Assembly (NCBI RefSeq): GCF_035573695.1
Contig: NZ_CP121694.1
Span: 3,418,001 to 3,482,000, forward strand
Reading direction: 5' to 3'
Length of the DNA: 64,000 nt
Source: Metallumcola ferriviriculae
GTDB taxonomy: Bacteria > Bacillota > JADQBR01
Part shown: positions 54,982-62,634 of the stretch, piece by piece
Numbering within the stretch: position 1 is the stretch's first letter
Layout of the letters: every line of letters starts with the position of its first letter
The notes under the pieces: generated by a model
Database searches by the model: none
Seen by the model: the letters and a program-made list of their open reading frames with translations, nothing else
What the model was told of the DNA's origin: nothing
Made by a program: the position numbers and the translations under genes

Positions 54982-56232
54982 TTACAACTCCTTAAACAAT
55001 TTCACTGCTACTTCAGAACCCGCTGCCAGCCCTTGGGCTTCTAACGATACAGTTACAACCCCGTGAGCCGCCGTAAGGGAAGTAAGCATTCCTGATTTGC
55101 CAAAAACCGGTTCTACCAGTACTTGTTCCCCCTGGCTGATTAGACGAACCCGTACATGTTCCTCCCGACCAGCCTGGGATGGGATGTTTTTGGTAAGTCT
55201 ACCGTAAACACATGCCGGCGGAAGCAATTCCCTTAAATGCCCCTTTAACAGCGGTTCCACCAATCTTCTAAATGTGATAAAAGCAGATACCGGGTGACCC
55301 GGCAGACCTATCACCAGGGTATTTGTACCGGAACTGTCTTTGACAACGGTAGCAAGGGTCGGCTTTCCGGGCTTTACTGCAATGCCATGAAACAGTAGTT
55401 CTCCCAATTGATTAAGTATCTTTAAGGTTAAGTCCCGTGTACCTACCGAAGAGCCCCCGGATACTAACACCACTTGGTTTTCTTCTACGGCCTTCAGTAT
55501 CGTTGCGCGGAATTCTTCTTCCTGATCAGGTACCAAGCGATATAAATGCGGCTGCCCGCCGGCATCTTTTACCGCTCCATACAAGGTATATGAATTACTA
55601 TCCCTGATTTGTCCCGGAGAAGGTGTTTTTTCCGGTTCGACCAATTCATTACCGGTAGAAATGATCCCCACATTGGGAAGGCAAAAGACTTCCACTTCAG
55701 TTATCCCCAAGCTGGCCAGCACTCCCATTTCCTGTCCCCGTACCAGGGTGCCCCGTCTCAGCACCACCTGGTTGGCACCAACATCCTCCCCTTTTTCTAA
55801 GATATTTTCCCCCGGTGCCACTGGTCGAAAAACGGCTATTGTTCGGTCGTCTATTTTTGCTGTTCTTTCTATCATCACCACAGCATTTGCCCCCTGCGGC
55901 AACATACTTCCCGTAGCCACAGCCATAGTTTCGTCCATATCAATTACTTGTTCCGGCTTAACCCCCATTGGTACCTCGCCACGTAAGGTCAGGTAAGCCG
56001 GTAAAGATTCGCTGGCGCCAAAGGTATCTTCGGCATTAACCGCGTAACCATCCATAGTTGAACGAGAAAAACCGGGTACATCTTCCGGCGCCACCACATC
56101 TTCTGACAATATCCGATTCCAAGTATCTCTTAGACCTACTCGCTCCAACCGGGCAGGCAGCTGCCAATGAGAAAGTATCTTCTCACTCGCTTGATCCGCG
56201 GTAATTACTTCAAACATTAACTCCCGGGGCAT
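54982..56232 (-). CDS. moeA: Molybdopterin molybdotransferase MoeA (single-domain paralogue)
   Basis: About 416 residues. MPRELMFEVITADQASEKIL, PGFSRSTMDGYAVNAEDTFG, STGNELVEPEKTPSPGQIRD, SGGSSVGTRDLTLKILNQLG and GLPGHPVSAFITFRRLVEPL give a complete MoeA. The ATG at 56232 overlaps the stop of the upstream 57-residue gene (TAAAATG), so the two are coupled. Two MoeA paralogues in one operon may serve Mo and W separately; that is inference from other anaerobes. Confidence 0.94.
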   Translation of the reverse strand: MPRELMFEVITADQASEKILSHWQLPARLERVGLRDTWNRILSEDVVAPEDVPGFSRSTMDGYAVNAEDTFGASESLPAYLTLRGEVPMGVKPEQVIDMDETMAVATGSMLPQGANAVVMIERTAKIDDRTIAVFRPVAPGENILEKGEDVGANQVVLRRGTLVRGQEMGVLASLGITEVEVFCLPNVGIISTGNELVEPEKTPSPGQIRDSNSYTLYGAVKDAGGQPHLYRLVPDQEEEFRATILKAVEENQVVLVSGGSSVGTRDLTLKILNQLGELLFHGIAVKPGKPTLATVVKDSSGTNTLVIGLPGHPVSAFITFRRLVEPLLKGHLRELLPPACVYGRLTKNIPSQAGREEHVRVRLISQGEQVLVEPVFGKSGMLTSLTAAHGVVTVSLEAQGLAAGSEVAVKLFKEL

Positions 56233-56233
56233 T

Positions 56234-56407
56234 TTAAAAACACCCCAGCTGACAGGCAAATAGCTTAATATTCAACCGATCTGCGGCAGCACCGACTTCC
56301 TTAAGGGAAATCTTGTGTTCTTTAGCTAATTCGTGGGCTTTACTGCATGATAATTTGTTGTTGTCCGCAGCCTTAATAACTATCTCATCAATCTGTTTTC
56401 TATCCAC
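56234..56407 (-). CDS. Small 57-residue protein, first gene of the Moco operon
   Basis: GTG start with AGGAGG seven bases upstream; stop overlaps the moeA start region. The sequence opens MDRKQIDEIVIKAADNNKLS, has helices typical of a small winged or coiled fold (KAHELAKEHKISLKEVGAAA) and ends LFACQLGCF, with cysteines 21, 52 and 56. I remember similar short proteins near molybdenum genes in anaerobic Firmicutes but know no function; the terminal C-x-x-x-C could bind metal or sulfur. It is easily missed because of the GTG start and short length. Confidence 0.75.
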   Translation of the reverse strand: MDRKQIDEIVIKAADNNKLSCSKAHELAKEHKISLKEVGAAADRLNIKLFACQLGCF

Positions 56408-56423
56408 TGAAATCGCCTCCTAA

Positions 56424-56452
56424 ATAAAAAAACCGGCACAGAAGGGCCGGAT
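56424..56452 (-). terminator. Terminator of the Moco-operon leader
   Basis: Minus strand CCGGC-CCTTCTGT-GCCGG followed by TTTTTTTA. It lies between the structured leader and the first gene, 17 bases before its GTG, so it must be read through for expression and is the likely switch of the riboswitch. Confidence 0.85.
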
Positions 56453-56454
56453 GG

Positions 56455-56585
56455 TTTACTGGCTCCTTTCCAAATGCGGGAGGCCTTGGCGTTTCCACCA
56501 AAACCCTCTCTGCTCAGCAGACGGCTGTATTACCATAGACTTCCTTAGGTAAGGCAGCTCGGAGCGGTACTTGTATATTATTATA
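56455..56585 (-). promoter_or_regulatory. Probable Moco/Tuco riboswitch
   Basis: Structured GC-rich leader on the minus strand ahead of the cofactor operon. CTCCGAGCTGCC, the ACGCCAAGGCCTCCCGC block and GGAAAGGAG resemble the Moco RNA motif, and several stems can be drawn (CCTTACCTAAGG; GGCCTCC with GGAAAGGAG-type pairing). A terminator follows, giving an obvious off switch. Assignment is from memory of the motif and from the neighbouring genes; I could not run a covariance model. Ligand could be molybdenum or tungsten cofactor. Confidence 0.6.
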
Positions 56586-56712
56586 ACTATTCTATCTCTT
56601 TTACAGCATTTCTGCAACTTCTTCAACATATTAATACAAATAAAATTTGTTTCTTAGACATCACAGTTTGAACAACTAAGAAGTAATTTTGTTTTAAGGA
56701 GGCTAAATAATA

Positions 56713-57579
56713 ATGTTTGGATTGGTTTTAAGCGGCGGCGGGCTGCGCGGTGCGGTTCATGCAGGCTTTCTGTCAGTGCTTGATGGTGAGAGTATTTTCC
56801 CGGATATGATTGTCGGCAGCAGCGCGGGCAGCATTGTCGCCGCACTTTACGCATCAGGATTATCACCTGCGAGTATCCAAAAAATCGTCATTAATCAAGC
56901 ACCTTTTAGCTTGCACCCGGACTGGCGTCTGTTATTCTTACCATTTGGTTTTTTAAGAAATACTTTAGGCGCCTTTTTTGGAGTACCTATGGGAATCTTT
57001 TCTGGAAAACAGTTGGAATGGGCACTGGCAAAAGTAATTGGGGAAAAGGGGTTTAAAGACATGCATCCCCCCATCGCCGTAGTTTCATGCAGTATCAGTG
57101 ACGCCCATACTGTAGTATTTACTTCTCTTGAACCCTCCCAATCCCTGCCAAAGATAGAATTTACCGATAAAGCCAGTGTCGCTCAAGCAGTCACTGCCAG
57201 CAGCAGTATACCCGGTATATTTTCACCTAAGCAAATCAATGACCGTATGCTTGTAGACGGAGGGGTAATAAATAACTGCCCGGCGGACATAGCCAAAATG
57301 CTGGGAGCTACCAATATCATCGCCATTGATCTGGGCTTTACAGTAAAGGACGAACTGCAGCCTTCTAATGGTGTTGAAGTAATGCTGCAAGCGGTGGATA
57401 TCATGGGACAGCGTAGCTCTAACTTAATAACGTCCCAATACGCGGACCTTACCTTGAAGCCGGCAACAGGTAATGTCAGTCTTGTGGACTGGGATGAGAT
57501 ACCTAGATTATTTGAATTAGGCCGCAGCCTAGCAATGGATAACCTTAGCAGAATAAAAGATGTTTTAAAAATGAGCTAA
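56713..57579 (+). CDS. Patatin-like phospholipase (RssA type)
   Basis: 288 residues, intact. Oxyanion motif GGGLRGAVHAGFLSVLDG near the N-terminus, nucleophile Ser in GSSAGSIVAALYASG (about 37), and the catalytic Asp in LVDGGVINNCPA (about 180). Cytosolic acyl hydrolase of unknown substrate. ATG with AAGGAGG upstream. It stands alone on the plus strand and converges on the DUF2148 gene. Confidence 0.93.
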   Translation: MFGLVLSGGGLRGAVHAGFLSVLDGESIFPDMIVGSSAGSIVAALYASGLSPASIQKIVINQAPFSLHPDWRLLFLPFGFLRNTLGAFFGVPMGIFSGKQLEWALAKVIGEKGFKDMHPPIAVVSCSISDAHTVVFTSLEPSQSLPKIEFTDKASVAQAVTASSSIPGIFSPKQINDRMLVDGGVINNCPADIAKMLGATNIIAIDLGFTVKDELQPSNGVEVMLQAVDIMGQRSSNLITSQYADLTLKPATGNVSLVDWDEIPRLFELGRSLAMDNLSRIKDVLKMS

Positions 57580-57615
57580 GTCTTTCTGCCATCATATTAT
57601 ACCTTTAGGAAAATG

Positions 57616-57656
57616 AAAAACCACATTGACGCCAATCAATATGGTTTCTTTTTTTA
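57616..57656. terminator. Bidirectional terminator between convergent genes
   Basis: AAACCACATTGA / TCAATATGGTTT with a GCC-centred loop, followed by CTTTTTTT on the plus strand and by TTTTCATTTTCC on the minus strand. It serves the patatin gene and the DUF2148 gene. Confidence 0.85.
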
Positions 57657-57673
57657 GATGATATCACTTCTTA

Positions 57674-58195
57674 TTAACGATCAAAATATATACTTTTGCC
57701 ACTGGCAGAAATGGGCACCCCCACTACTACTTCACCGGCAATTAAGCCCAACCGTTTGGCAGAGACACCTATGCGATACATGATACGATTATCAGCATTA
57801 TGTGTACTGGCAGTTTTAACAGCAGAGCCTAAGGCGATGCCCAGATCGATTAACCGCCAGGCGCACCATGGTCCGTCAAATTCCGGTCCCACAAAGGAAC
57901 CCGAATTCAAATCGCTGCAATTCTCTACCCCGCAAGCACCGCAGTTCAATCCTGTGACTTTAGCATCGTTCAATGAGACAAGTAGCACAGAATCAGACTC
58001 TTTAACATTGGCACTGTCGCGGTCAAAATTTCCTCGGCCGGTTTCTTTACCGTATTTTTCCATATCTGCGGCAAGTTTATTGATTTCTCTACCTTTCAAC
58101 ACCCGAACTTCGAGAAAATCCTTACCCCCGGCTTTAGGTGCCGTACGGGCTGATAGAGCCATTAAACCGGCAACGGTTTCCATAATTTCCTTCAT
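57674..58195 (-). CDS. DUF2148 ferredoxin-domain protein
   Basis: 173 residues. METVAGLMALSARTAPKAGG, GLNCGACGVENCSDL (about 83-98) and PWCAWRLIDLGIALGSAVKT are the family hallmark, with cysteines likely to hold an iron-sulfur cluster. Widespread in anaerobes; function unknown. Single gene with its own terminator. Confidence 0.88.
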   Translation of the reverse strand: MKEIMETVAGLMALSARTAPKAGGKDFLEVRVLKGREINKLAADMEKYGKETGRGNFDRDSANVKESDSVLLVSLNDAKVTGLNCGACGVENCSDLNSGSFVGPEFDGPWCAWRLIDLGIALGSAVKTASTHNADNRIMYRIGVSAKRLGLIAGEVVVGVPISASGKSIYFDR

Positions 58196-58360
58196 CCTAT
58201 GACCCCCTTACATTTTTAAACTCCCCCCAGACTTAGCCAGGGTTTACCATTTCTATACATTATATCAAACTGATAACAAGGTGGAAAGTAATGGCAGCAG
58301 AAGGTTTTATCACCATAGCAAAAGTTCACCTAATCGATAAAAACGCTTGTTTGCCAAAGT

Positions 58361-58798
58361 CTAATCTTTTACAACTGAAGCAGCATTGATAGATAGTCTT
58401 TTCATCAAATCTATCACCATTTTCTTTTCTTCTTCTGTAAAACCGCTGGTCACCATATCAGTCCATTTATCGGATATTTCCTCCAGCACCGGTTGAATAT
58501 TTACTGCCTTATTGGTGACGTACACCACTCGCGCCCGTTTATCCCTGGGGTCAGTCGTACGCCTCACATAGCCTGCCGCCTCCAGTTTTTTGACTGCTCT
58601 GGCAGTAGTGGCCTTATCAATGTTAAGCACCCTGGAAAGTTCCTCCTGCCTCATTCCGTCCCTTTTTAAAAGGATTATTAGAAAAATATACTGTCCACTG
58701 CTAATACTATACATCTTTAATTCGCGGTCCAAAAAGCTCTGACCGTAACGATATAGTACCGACACCCAGCGTCCAATGGAATTTCCCGTAGTGGCCAT
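58361..58798 (-). CDS. MarR family transcriptional regulator
   Basis: 145 residues starting ATG 58798 (TTGGAGGTG upstream). Winged helix: GQYIFLIILLKRDGMRQEEL, NIDKATTARAVKKLEAAGYV (recognition helix about 65-80) and the wing RRTTDPRDKRARVVYVT. It precedes a MATE exporter on the same strand, with a divergent MFS exporter beyond, so it probably represses one or both in response to a toxic compound. Confidence 0.93.
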   Translation of the reverse strand: MATTGNSIGRWVSVLYRYGQSFLDRELKMYSISSGQYIFLIILLKRDGMRQEELSRVLNIDKATTARAVKKLEAAGYVRRTTDPRDKRARVVYVTNKAVNIQPVLEEISDKWTDMVTSGFTEEEKKMVIDLMKRLSINAASVVKD

Positions 58799-58865
58799 AG
58801 TCACACCTCCAACTAAAGACTTTTACCCCAATGCGTTCTAACCTGAAATGGTTCGGTGAGTTAAC

Positions 58866-60245
58866 CTAACTTTCGTTCATGCGCCGACGCATCTGTGTCT
58901 CTTCATGTTTAACACCAAGACTGCGCAGCTCCGCCGTCAGCCATATTCCCGTCAACAGAGCAGACCCGACATCCGCTATCGGCCCCGCATAAAGAACCCC
59001 ATCTAACCCATAGAATCGGGGCAAAATCAACAGCAAAGGAATTAATAATAACACCTGCCTGGATAACGTCAAAATCATAGATTGTCTGGGCTTACCCACT
59101 GCCTGGAAATAATTGGCCCCCACAATTTGAAAGCCGATAACGGGCAGTGCAGCCAAAAAGACCACCAATGTTCGGGACCCAAATTCCATCAACTGGGTAT
59201 CCTCTTTATTGAACAGTGCTATAAATGCTTCCGGCCAAATACGAGTAACTGTATATCCTAACACTACAATAATTGTAGCCGCGATAATTGCTTGCTTCAA
59301 AGCTTCTTTAACCCGATCAAAGTTATGGGCACCATAGTTGAAACCAATAATTGGCTGGGCACCTTGAGTAATACCGATAACCGGCATAAACATTAAAGTC
59401 ATAATACTAAAAACTACGCCCATACCTGCAATGGCCACATCGCCCCCATATATTCTTAAGCTGTTATTAAGTACCACTTGAAGGACACTGTTAGCCAATT
59501 GCATAGCAAAAGGTGCTGCACCGATCGCCAATATCTGTGTCAACACCGGCAGCTGCAATTTAAAGTTAGCAGCATGTATTTTTAGCACACTCTTGCCCCT
59601 GGCGTAATAGTACACTATCCAAGCGCTTGAAATGGTACGTGCTAACACCGTAGCCACTGCAGCACCCCTGATCCCCCATCCAAATGTAAAAATAAAAATA
59701 GGATTTAAGATGATGTTTAAAATGGCTCCAATCAACATAGTGTACATGGCCACCATTGGATTGCCTTCGGCCCTGATAAAGTTACTCATGCCAAAACCGG
59801 TGGACATAAAGACAGTGCCGATCAGGATAATTTCCATATACTGCCGCGCGTAGGGAAGAACATCCTTGCTGGCTCCGAAAAGTGTTAATAACGGGGTTAA
59901 AAAGAGAAGGCCGATCACTGAAATTATTAACGAAATCAGCACCAACAGGATTATGCCATTGCCGAGAATTAGCTCGGCCTCTTCCTGGTTATCCTCGCCA
60001 AGTTTGATGGAAAGAAGAGAAGTAGCACCAATCCCGATTAGCATGGAAAAAGCCATCACCACCAGCATTACAGGAAAGCCTATAGTTACTCCCGCGATAC
60101 CCAACGAACCTACCCCGTGACCGATAAAAATTCTATCTACAACATTGTAAATTGCATTTACTAACATTCCTACAATTGCAGGCAGGGAAAATCTAAACAG
60201 CAATTTAGAAATTTTTTCATTGCCTAATTGTGCCGAACGATTCAA
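58866..60245 (-). CDS. MATE family efflux transporter
   Basis: About 459 residues with 12 hydrophobic segments in two homologous halves: LPAIVGMLVNAIYNVVDRIF and GMSNFIRAEGNPMVAMYTML are typical of the NorM/DinF-like branch. I place the start at TTG 60245 because AAGGAGGAC lies seven bases upstream; the frame extends 15 codons further but that part contains the ribosome site. Cation-driven drug export inferred from family. The marR gene follows. Confidence 0.92.
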   Translation of the reverse strand: MNRSAQLGNEKISKLLFRFSLPAIVGMLVNAIYNVVDRIFIGHGVGSLGIAGVTIGFPVMLVVMAFSMLIGIGATSLLSIKLGEDNQEEAELILGNGIILLVLISLIISVIGLLFLTPLLTLFGASKDVLPYARQYMEIILIGTVFMSTGFGMSNFIRAEGNPMVAMYTMLIGAILNIILNPIFIFTFGWGIRGAAVATVLARTISSAWIVYYYARGKSVLKIHAANFKLQLPVLTQILAIGAAPFAMQLANSVLQVVLNNSLRIYGGDVAIAGMGVVFSIMTLMFMPVIGITQGAQPIIGFNYGAHNFDRVKEALKQAIIAATIIVVLGYTVTRIWPEAFIALFNKEDTQLMEFGSRTLVVFLAALPVIGFQIVGANYFQAVGKPRQSMILTLSRQVLLLIPLLLILPRFYGLDGVLYAGPIADVGSALLTGIWLTAELRSLGVKHEETQMRRRMNES

Positions 60246-60389
60246 TATTTTTGTCCTCCTTAGGTCAAGTAAAAAGTATTGTCTTCGCAACTATTATAAT
60301 GTAGAATAGTTGCAGATGCAATCTTTAAGAAAAGAACTTCCACGTATTCAGGATTCCTTAAGAAAATTATATTTAATGGAGGCATTTAT

Positions 60390-61862
60390 ATGAGCGAGGC
60401 AACGCGAGCAAAACATAGGCAACCGCTATTCGAACAGTTAACTTTGGCACAGCGACGCTGGATTTTATTTGCAGTGGCAGTGGGTACTTTTATGGGACCC
60501 TTGGACAGCAGTGTAGTCAATATTGCCCTGCCCAGCATAAGCGCATTTTACAACGTTACACTTTCCACCGTTGAATGGGTTGTAATGTCTTATCTCCTTG
60601 TTATAAGCAGTTTGCTCCTAACCTATGGTCGCATGGGCGATTTATACGGCCATAGGAAAATTTATATCTCCGGTTTTGCCATTTTTACTATCGGTTCATT
60701 ATTATGCGCAGTGTCTCCCACCATTGCCTGGTTAATCATCTTCCGTGCACTTCAAGCCATTGGCGCCGGGATGATGATGTCGATGGGGCCGGCAATTATT
60801 ACCGATATTACTCCTCCCCGGGAACGAGGTAAGTCCCTGGGGGTAGTTGCGGTTTCCGTTTCCGTAGCCCTAACTGCCGGGCCGGTGTTAGGCGGATTCC
60901 TCACCAATACCTTTGGGTGGGAGAGCGTTTTCCTTATTAACATACCCATCGGTATCTTAGCTATCATTCTCGCACTAAAAGTAATACCGCCTACCGGCGG
61001 TGATGAGGCCCAACCTTTCGATATAGCCGGCTCAACTTTACTGTTTCTTGCACTGATAAGCATCTTATATTCCTTGAGCAACGGCCAAAGTATGGGCTGG
61101 ACAAACCCGTTGGTCATCGGTCTATTGGCCGCAGGTATTGTTATAATGATTAGTTTTCTTTTCTTGGAAAATAAGGTTAAATATCCGATGCTGGATCTTT
61201 CTTTATTTAAAAATAAATTGTATTCCATGGGTAATACGTCTGCAATGATCAGCTATATTGCTATGTTTTCTGTGGTTTTAATTATGCCGTTTTACCTGCA
61301 AGATTTATTAGGATATTCGCCTTCAAAGGCCGGTTTCTTTATGATACCAATGCCATTGGTCACTATGATCATAGCACCCATAGCCGGCACCGTCTCAGAC
61401 CGTGTTGATACCCGGTATGTCAGTTCTTTAGGACTAGCTATCAATGCTTTGGCCTTATGGCTGCTGGCTAACCTTGACCCTAGCTCAAGCATCATCTCCA
61501 TTACCCTGGCGTTGGCTGTGATGGGATTAGGTTCCGGCCTGTTTCAGACACCCAATAACAGCGCTGTACTGGGTACGGTTCCACCTTATCGGAGGGGTAT
61601 TGCCTCCAGTATGCTGGCTATAATGCGTAACATTGGTATGGTGCTTGGTGTTGCCATTTCTGGAGCAATATTTAGCAGTCGTTTGGACCATCTGAAAGAA
61701 TCCCTGGCCGCCTCCGGTTTGGCAGGGACGGCCCTACAACACCAGGCCTTTACCGGTGCTTTGCACACTACCTTCATAGTTGCAGCGGCAATTGCCGTCA
61801 TCGGTGTTTTTGCCTCTTTGGTACGGGGCCCGCTGCATGAAGCTAATAAAATTACCGATTAG
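60390..61862 (+). CDS. MFS drug exporter, DHA2 (EmrB/QacA) family, 14 TM
   Basis: 490 residues. LDSSVVNIALPSISAFYNVT (motif D1), LLLTYGRMGDLYGHRKIYIS (motif A), RALQAIGAGMMMSMGPAIIT (motif B) and GPVLGGFLTNTFGWESVFLI (motif C, antiporter) are clear; about 14 membrane segments. Divergent from the MATE gene with 145 bases between starts, so a shared MarR operator is likely. ATG after ATGGAGG. Confidence 0.94.
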   Translation: MSEATRAKHRQPLFEQLTLAQRRWILFAVAVGTFMGPLDSSVVNIALPSISAFYNVTLSTVEWVVMSYLLVISSLLLTYGRMGDLYGHRKIYISGFAIFTIGSLLCAVSPTIAWLIIFRALQAIGAGMMMSMGPAIITDITPPRERGKSLGVVAVSVSVALTAGPVLGGFLTNTFGWESVFLINIPIGILAIILALKVIPPTGGDEAQPFDIAGSTLLFLALISILYSLSNGQSMGWTNPLVIGLLAAGIVIMISFLFLENKVKYPMLDLSLFKNKLYSMGNTSAMISYIAMFSVVLIMPFYLQDLLGYSPSKAGFFMIPMPLVTMIIAPIAGTVSDRVDTRYVSSLGLAINALALWLLANLDPSSSIISITLALAVMGLGSGLFQTPNNSAVLGTVPPYRRGIASSMLAIMRNIGMVLGVAISGAIFSSRLDHLKESLAASGLAGTALQHQAFTGALHTTFIVAAAIAVIGVFASLVRGPLHEANKITD

Positions 61863-62000
61863 AGTTCTTAAAAGTACGCCCCCTTCGCTTACGGGTGCTT
61901 TGCCACGTAGGCTATTCCTACAAATTATTTCGTATTATAAGGCTCCTTATGGTAAAATATTTAGGAAAGATGTCATTACAAATGCCCGAGGATGGTTTGC

Positions 62001-62192
62001 ATGTATGAGTATACAGCTGTGATAGATTATTTCGACAAAGACAAGGCGCAGCGAACAGTACGTATAACTGTTCAAGCCAAAAATAAAAAAGAAGCTATCG
62101 CCAACTTCAATCGTTTAGGGCAGATTAAAAAAATCATCTGGGAAAGCGTCCCCATTGATAACATGGACGATAACCAATTAGAATTGTTTTAA
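62001..62192 (+). CDS. Small hypothetical protein
   Basis: 63 residues (MYEYTAVIDYFDKDKAQRTV then RITVQAKNKKEAIANFNRL). Looks like a small beta-alpha-beta domain with a conserved-looking acidic tail (DDNQLELF). GAGGATG lies about eight bases before the ATG. No family recognised. A hairpin follows at 62199-62242. Confidence 0.65.
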   Translation: MYEYTAVIDYFDKDKAQRTVRITVQAKNKKEAIANFNRLGQIKKIIWESVPIDNMDDNQLELF

Positions 62193-62198
62193 CGTGAA

Positions 62199-62242
62199 CA
62201 AAAGCATTTCATGCCTTTCGGCACTTAAAGGTAATGCTTTTG
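62199..62242 (+). terminator. Hairpin after the 62.0-kb gene
   Basis: CAAAAGCATT / AATGCTTTTG, 10-bp perfect arms around an internal CCTTTCGGCACTTAAAGG stem-loop. Weak U-run inside the stem end. Confidence 0.55.
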
Positions 62243-62261
62243 CACCCAAGGGCATTAAGAT

Positions 62262-62553
62262 CGACTAGGCAACAAGTTGCCAAGTCTCTCTATATTCTTA
62301 CCCAGGGAAACCGTGGGTGCTACGCACCCGGCCGCCTCACCGACTCGGCGGCGCTCGTACCTTGGCGTCACTTATCCGTGACGCCACTCGCCCTAGGTCG
62401 CTTCGCTGTTGCAAAACTCTTAGCAACTTGTTGCTGTAGAGTTTTGGCATGCCCCTTGCGGGTAGACCCTCCTGCATTTAACATAAGGGGGCAAGCCCCC
62501 TTAACAACCCCCATGTATAGGAAATTATCCACAACCCATAATTTCCTATACAT
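62262..62553. repeat. Block of consecutive palindromes, gene-free
   Basis: At least six hairpins in about 290 bases: GGCAACAAGTTGCC (62268), GCCGCC...GGCGGC (62330-62353), GGCGTCAC-TTATCC-GTGACGCC (about 62362), GCAAAACTCT...AGAGTTTTGGC enclosing GCAAC/GTTGC (62412-62450), AAGGGGGCAAGCCCCCTT (62485-62502) and a 15-bp perfect stem ATGTATAGGAAATTA with an 11-base loop (62513-62553). GC content is high for the window. It codes for nothing I can support. Could be a structured RNA or a palindromic mobile element. Confidence 0.65.
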
Positions 62554-62561
62554 CAGAATAT

Positions 62562-62602
62562 AAATAACCAGGGTAGGAATCCAATCCTTACCCTGGTTAT
62601 TT
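62562..62602. terminator. Terminator after the formate dehydrogenase gene
   Basis: AAATAACCAGGGTA / TACCCTGGTTATTT with a short AGGA-ATTCCAATCCT inner part; about 30 bases beyond the fdh stop on the minus strand. T-rich on both sides, so it may act in both directions. Confidence 0.75.
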
Positions 62603-62634
62603 GTTATTTGGCTTATTATTCTTCTACGTTCCCA

